Program-made: the position numbers and the translations under genes
Shown here: piece after piece, positions 61,910 through 64,000 of the stretch
How positions within the stretch are numbered: position 1 is the first letter of the stretch
How the letters are laid out: each line of letters opens with the position of its first letter
Assembly: GCA_016219185.1 (NCBI GenBank)
Contig: JACRBZ010000023.1
Span: forward strand, 1 to 64,000
DNA length: 64,000 nucleotides
Direction: 5' to 3'
Source of the DNA: Deltaproteobacteria bacterium
GTDB lineage: Bacteria; Desulfobacterota; Desulfobacteria; Desulfobacterales; Desulfatirhabdiaceae
Notes under the pieces: model-generated
What the model was told of the DNA's origin: nothing
Database searches by the model: none
Seen by the model: the letters and a program-made list of their open reading frames with translations, nothing else

Positions 61910-64000
61910 CTTGAAGATATTGGCCATTGACGACAACCGGGACAACCTGACAGCGTTGAAAGCCGTCATGTCGGACAGACTGCCCGGAGCCAGACTCCTG
62001 ACAGCCCTGGATGGCCCGAAAGGAATCGCAGCGGCCCGGGCAGAAGATCCGGACGTGATCCTGCTCGACATCGTCATGCCGGGCATGGACGGGTATGCGG
62101 TCTGCCGGAAGCTGAAGGAAGACGAGCGCCTGCGGGCAATTCCCGTGGTCTTTCTGACCGCCCTCAGGACCGACCGTGAAAGCCGCGTCAAGGCCCTGGA
62201 AACGGGCGCGGAGGGGTTCCTTTCCAAGCCGCTCGACGAAGTCGAGCTGACCGCCCAGATCCGGGCCATGGCCAAGATCAAGGCGGCAAATCAGCTCCGG
62301 CTGCTGGAAAAGGAACAACTGGCGGCATTGATAGCCGAACGCACCCGTGAATTGGAACAGGAACTGACGGAACGCAAACGGGCGGAGGAGGATCTGCGGC
62401 GGCAGACCGCCGTCACGGCGGCCATCAACCGTGTTCTTCAAGGATCGTTTCAAGCCAGGACAAACGCGGAAGTGGCCCGCATCGGTCTTTCCGAAGCCCA
62501 GGCGCTGACCGGCAGCAAGTTCGGCTGGATCGGTGAAGTAAATCCGTCGGGTCTCCTGGACATTATTGCCTTAAGCGCCACGGGCTGGGGGTTCCGCGGA
62601 ATACCCGGAGCCCGGATAACGACCCTCAAGGGCATGGAGATCAGGGGTATCTTCGGCCGGGTGCTAAAGGACGGAAAATCATTGATCACGAACGCGCCGG
62701 ATGCTCACCCCGACTGGATGGAACTTCCGAAGGGTCATCCGGAGCTGACCGCCTTTCTTGGCGTCCCCCTGAAACAGGATGGCCGGATTATCGGCATGGT
62801 CACATTGTGCAACAAACCCCTGGGTTATGCGATGCACGATCAGGAAGCCATCGAGGCGTTGTCCGTTGCATTCGTGGCAGCTCTGGAACGCAAGCAGACC
62901 GAGGCAGAGCGGGAACGGCTGATGATGGCCATCGAGCAGGTCAGCGAAAGTATCACGATCACCGATTCCGAGGGAACGATTCAGTATGTCAACCCGGCGT
63001 TTGAGAAAATATGCGGGTACACCCGGCAGGAGACCGTGGGCCAGAATCCACGTATTCTAAGGAGCGGCCGTCAGGACGGGGCATTTTACCGGGAGCTGTG
63101 GGAAACCATCACAAACGGCAAGACATGGACGGGCCAGATGGTCAACAGGCACAAGAACGGAAGCCGCTACACCGTCGAGGCCAGCATTGCACCGGTGTTT
63201 GATGCTTCGGGACGGATCGTCAACTATGTTGCCGTCAAGCACGATATCACGGAGCAACTGCGACTGGCAGCCCAGTTCCAGCAGGCCCAGAAAATGGAAT
63301 CCATCGGCCGGCTTGCCGGCGGTGTGGCCCATGATTTCAACAACATGCTCAACGTAATCCTCGGATATGTGGAACTGGCCATGGAAAAGGTGGCCCCGGA
63401 GGATTCGCTCCAGGAGGACCTGAAGGAAATCGCCTCTGCCGGCAGGCGTTCCGTTGAGATCACGCGGCAGTTGCTGGCATTTGCCAGAAAACAAACCATT
63501 TCTCCGCAAGTGATCGATGTGAATGAAACCGTGGAAAGCATGCTCAAAATGCTTCGCAGACTGATCGGCGAGAACATTGAGCTGGCCTGGCTGTCCGGAG
63601 CCGATCCATGGCCGGTTTTTATGGACCCCTCCCAGGTGGACCAGATTCTGGCAAACCTGTGCGTCAATGCCCGGGATGCCATTGCCGATGTGGGCAAGGT
63701 CACTATCGAAACAGAGAACGTCAACCTGGACGAGGCCTACTGCGCTGAAAACGCGGGAATTGCACCCGGCGATTTCGTGCTGCTGGCCGTCAGCGATACC
63801 GGCTTCGGCATGGACCGGGAAACACGGGATAAGATTTTTGAACCGTTTTTCACCACCAAGGGGCTGGGCAAGGGAACCGGCCTGGGGCTTGCCACGGTGT
63901 ATGGCATTGTCAAGCAGAATAACGGATTTATCGATGTTTACAGCGAACCGGGCGTGGGTACGACATTTAAAATTTATCTGCCCCGACATCCGGAGGAGAT
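61896..64000 (+). CDS. REC-GAF-PAS-histidine kinase, truncated by the window end
   Basis: At least 701 residues are encoded; the frame is open at 64000. It begins inside the preceding gene's last codons (ATG 61896). The receiver has phospho-Asp in LLDIVMPGMDG (about 54); a helix with RTRELEQELTERKRAEE leads to a GAF domain (about 170-325), a PAS domain (ITITDSEGTIQYVN, about 350) and a kinase with His in GGVAHDFNNML (about 475), then LANLCVNARDAI and GTGLGLATVYGI. The rest may include a second receiver beyond the window. Confidence 0.92.
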   Translation, partial: METNDLKILAIDDNRDNLTALKAVMSDRLPGARLLTALDGPKGIAAARAEDPDVILLDIVMPGMDGYAVCRKLKEDERLRAIPVVFLTALRTDRESRVKALETGAEGFLSKPLDEVELTAQIRAMAKIKAANQLRLLEKEQLAALIAERTRELEQELTERKRAEEDLRRQTAVTAAINRVLQGSFQARTNAEVARIGLSEAQALTGSKFGWIGEVNPSGLLDIIALSATGWGFRGIPGARITTLKGMEIRGIFGRVLKDGKSLITNAPDAHPDWMELPKGHPELTAFLGVPLKQDGRIIGMVTLCNKPLGYAMHDQEAIEALSVAFVAALERKQTEAERERLMMAIEQVSESITITDSEGTIQYVNPAFEKICGYTRQETVGQNPRILRSGRQDGAFYRELWETITNGKTWTGQMVNRHKNGSRYTVEASIAPVFDASGRIVNYVAVKHDITEQLRLAAQFQQAQKMESIGRLAGGVAHDFNNMLNVILGYVELAMEKVAPEDSLQEDLKEIASAGRRSVEITRQLLAFARKQTISPQVIDVNETVESMLKMLRRLIGENIELAWLSGADPWPVFMDPSQVDQILANLCVNARDAIADVGKVTIETENVNLDEAYCAENAGIAPGDFVLLAVSDTGFGMDRETRDKIFEPFFTTKGLGKGTGLGLATVYGIVKQNNGFIDVYSEPGVGTTFKIYLPRHPEE

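Overview
The window looks like chromosomal DNA from an anaerobic, GC-rich Deltaproteobacterium (Desulfobacterota, sulfate-reducer-like). This is inferred from gene content: a phoH-pgpH-ybeY-nnr-tsaE-lysC housekeeping operon, sigma-54 enhancer-binding regulators, many hybrid histidine kinases, and CoA-thioester catabolism genes linked to ferredoxin-type Fe-S proteins. No rRNA, tRNA, CRISPR array or transposase gene was recognised.

Layout. 1-1520: two small accessory genes on the minus strand, one bounded by an attC-like imperfect inverted repeat that resembles an integron gene-cassette boundary. 2040-4850: a membrane diguanylate cyclase flanked by two copies of the last 82 bp of a class II photolyase gene; one copy belongs to the intact photolyase, the other is an orphan fragment. 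5040-12770: a tightly overlapped plus-strand operon (PhoH, 7TM-HD phosphodiesterase, YbeY, NAD(P)HX repair enzyme, TsaE, aspartate kinase, DEDDh exonuclease). 12890-14340: a Uma2-family protein and an enoyl-CoA hydratase.

14450-38620 is the most interesting part. Two paralogous minus-strand operons each encode an SCP2-domain protein, an acyl-CoA ligase, an acyl-CoA dehydrogenase, a pair of DUF2148 Fe-S proteins (here called A and B), a thiolase-like enzyme and a short-chain dehydrogenase. The ligase and dehydrogenase exchange places around the A-B pair, and the ligases are of different types (classical acyl-CoA synthetase in operon 1, PaaK-like in operon 2). Operon 1 adds a second NAD-dependent epimerase/dehydrogenase, a nitroreductase and a 2[4Fe-4S] ferredoxin. 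Each operon is divergent from a large TPR-GAF-AAA+-Fis sigma-54 activator. Each divergent gap holds the same 20-bp palindrome (AATGTC-N8-GACATT), with its near edge 69-70 bp from a matching -24/-12 promoter (TGGCATG-N4-TTGY). The two activators have nearly identical recognition helices. Together this reads as one regulon of two parallel CoA-dependent degradation modules for hydrophobic (lipid-, terpenoid-, steroid- or aromatic-like) acids. The substrate cannot be told from sequence, and the chemistry of the DUF2148 pair is unknown. A VOC protein, a cupin and a hotdog thioesterase follow on the far side of the second activator.

38620-43310 is a mobile or decayed patch: a DinJ/YafQ toxin-antitoxin pair with its operator, a broken HigA-type antitoxin, an AT-rich polytopic membrane protein and a frameshifted gene remnant. 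43310-47460 is a two-gene signalling unit (HDOD-GAF-histidine kinase, then REC-PAS-kinase-REC). 47500-56990 runs on the minus strand: a secreted metallophosphoesterase and the penicillin-binding protein 1C / bacterial alpha-2-macroglobulin pair. 57330-64000 is a CheR methyltransferase followed by two large hybrid kinases; the last one runs off the window end.
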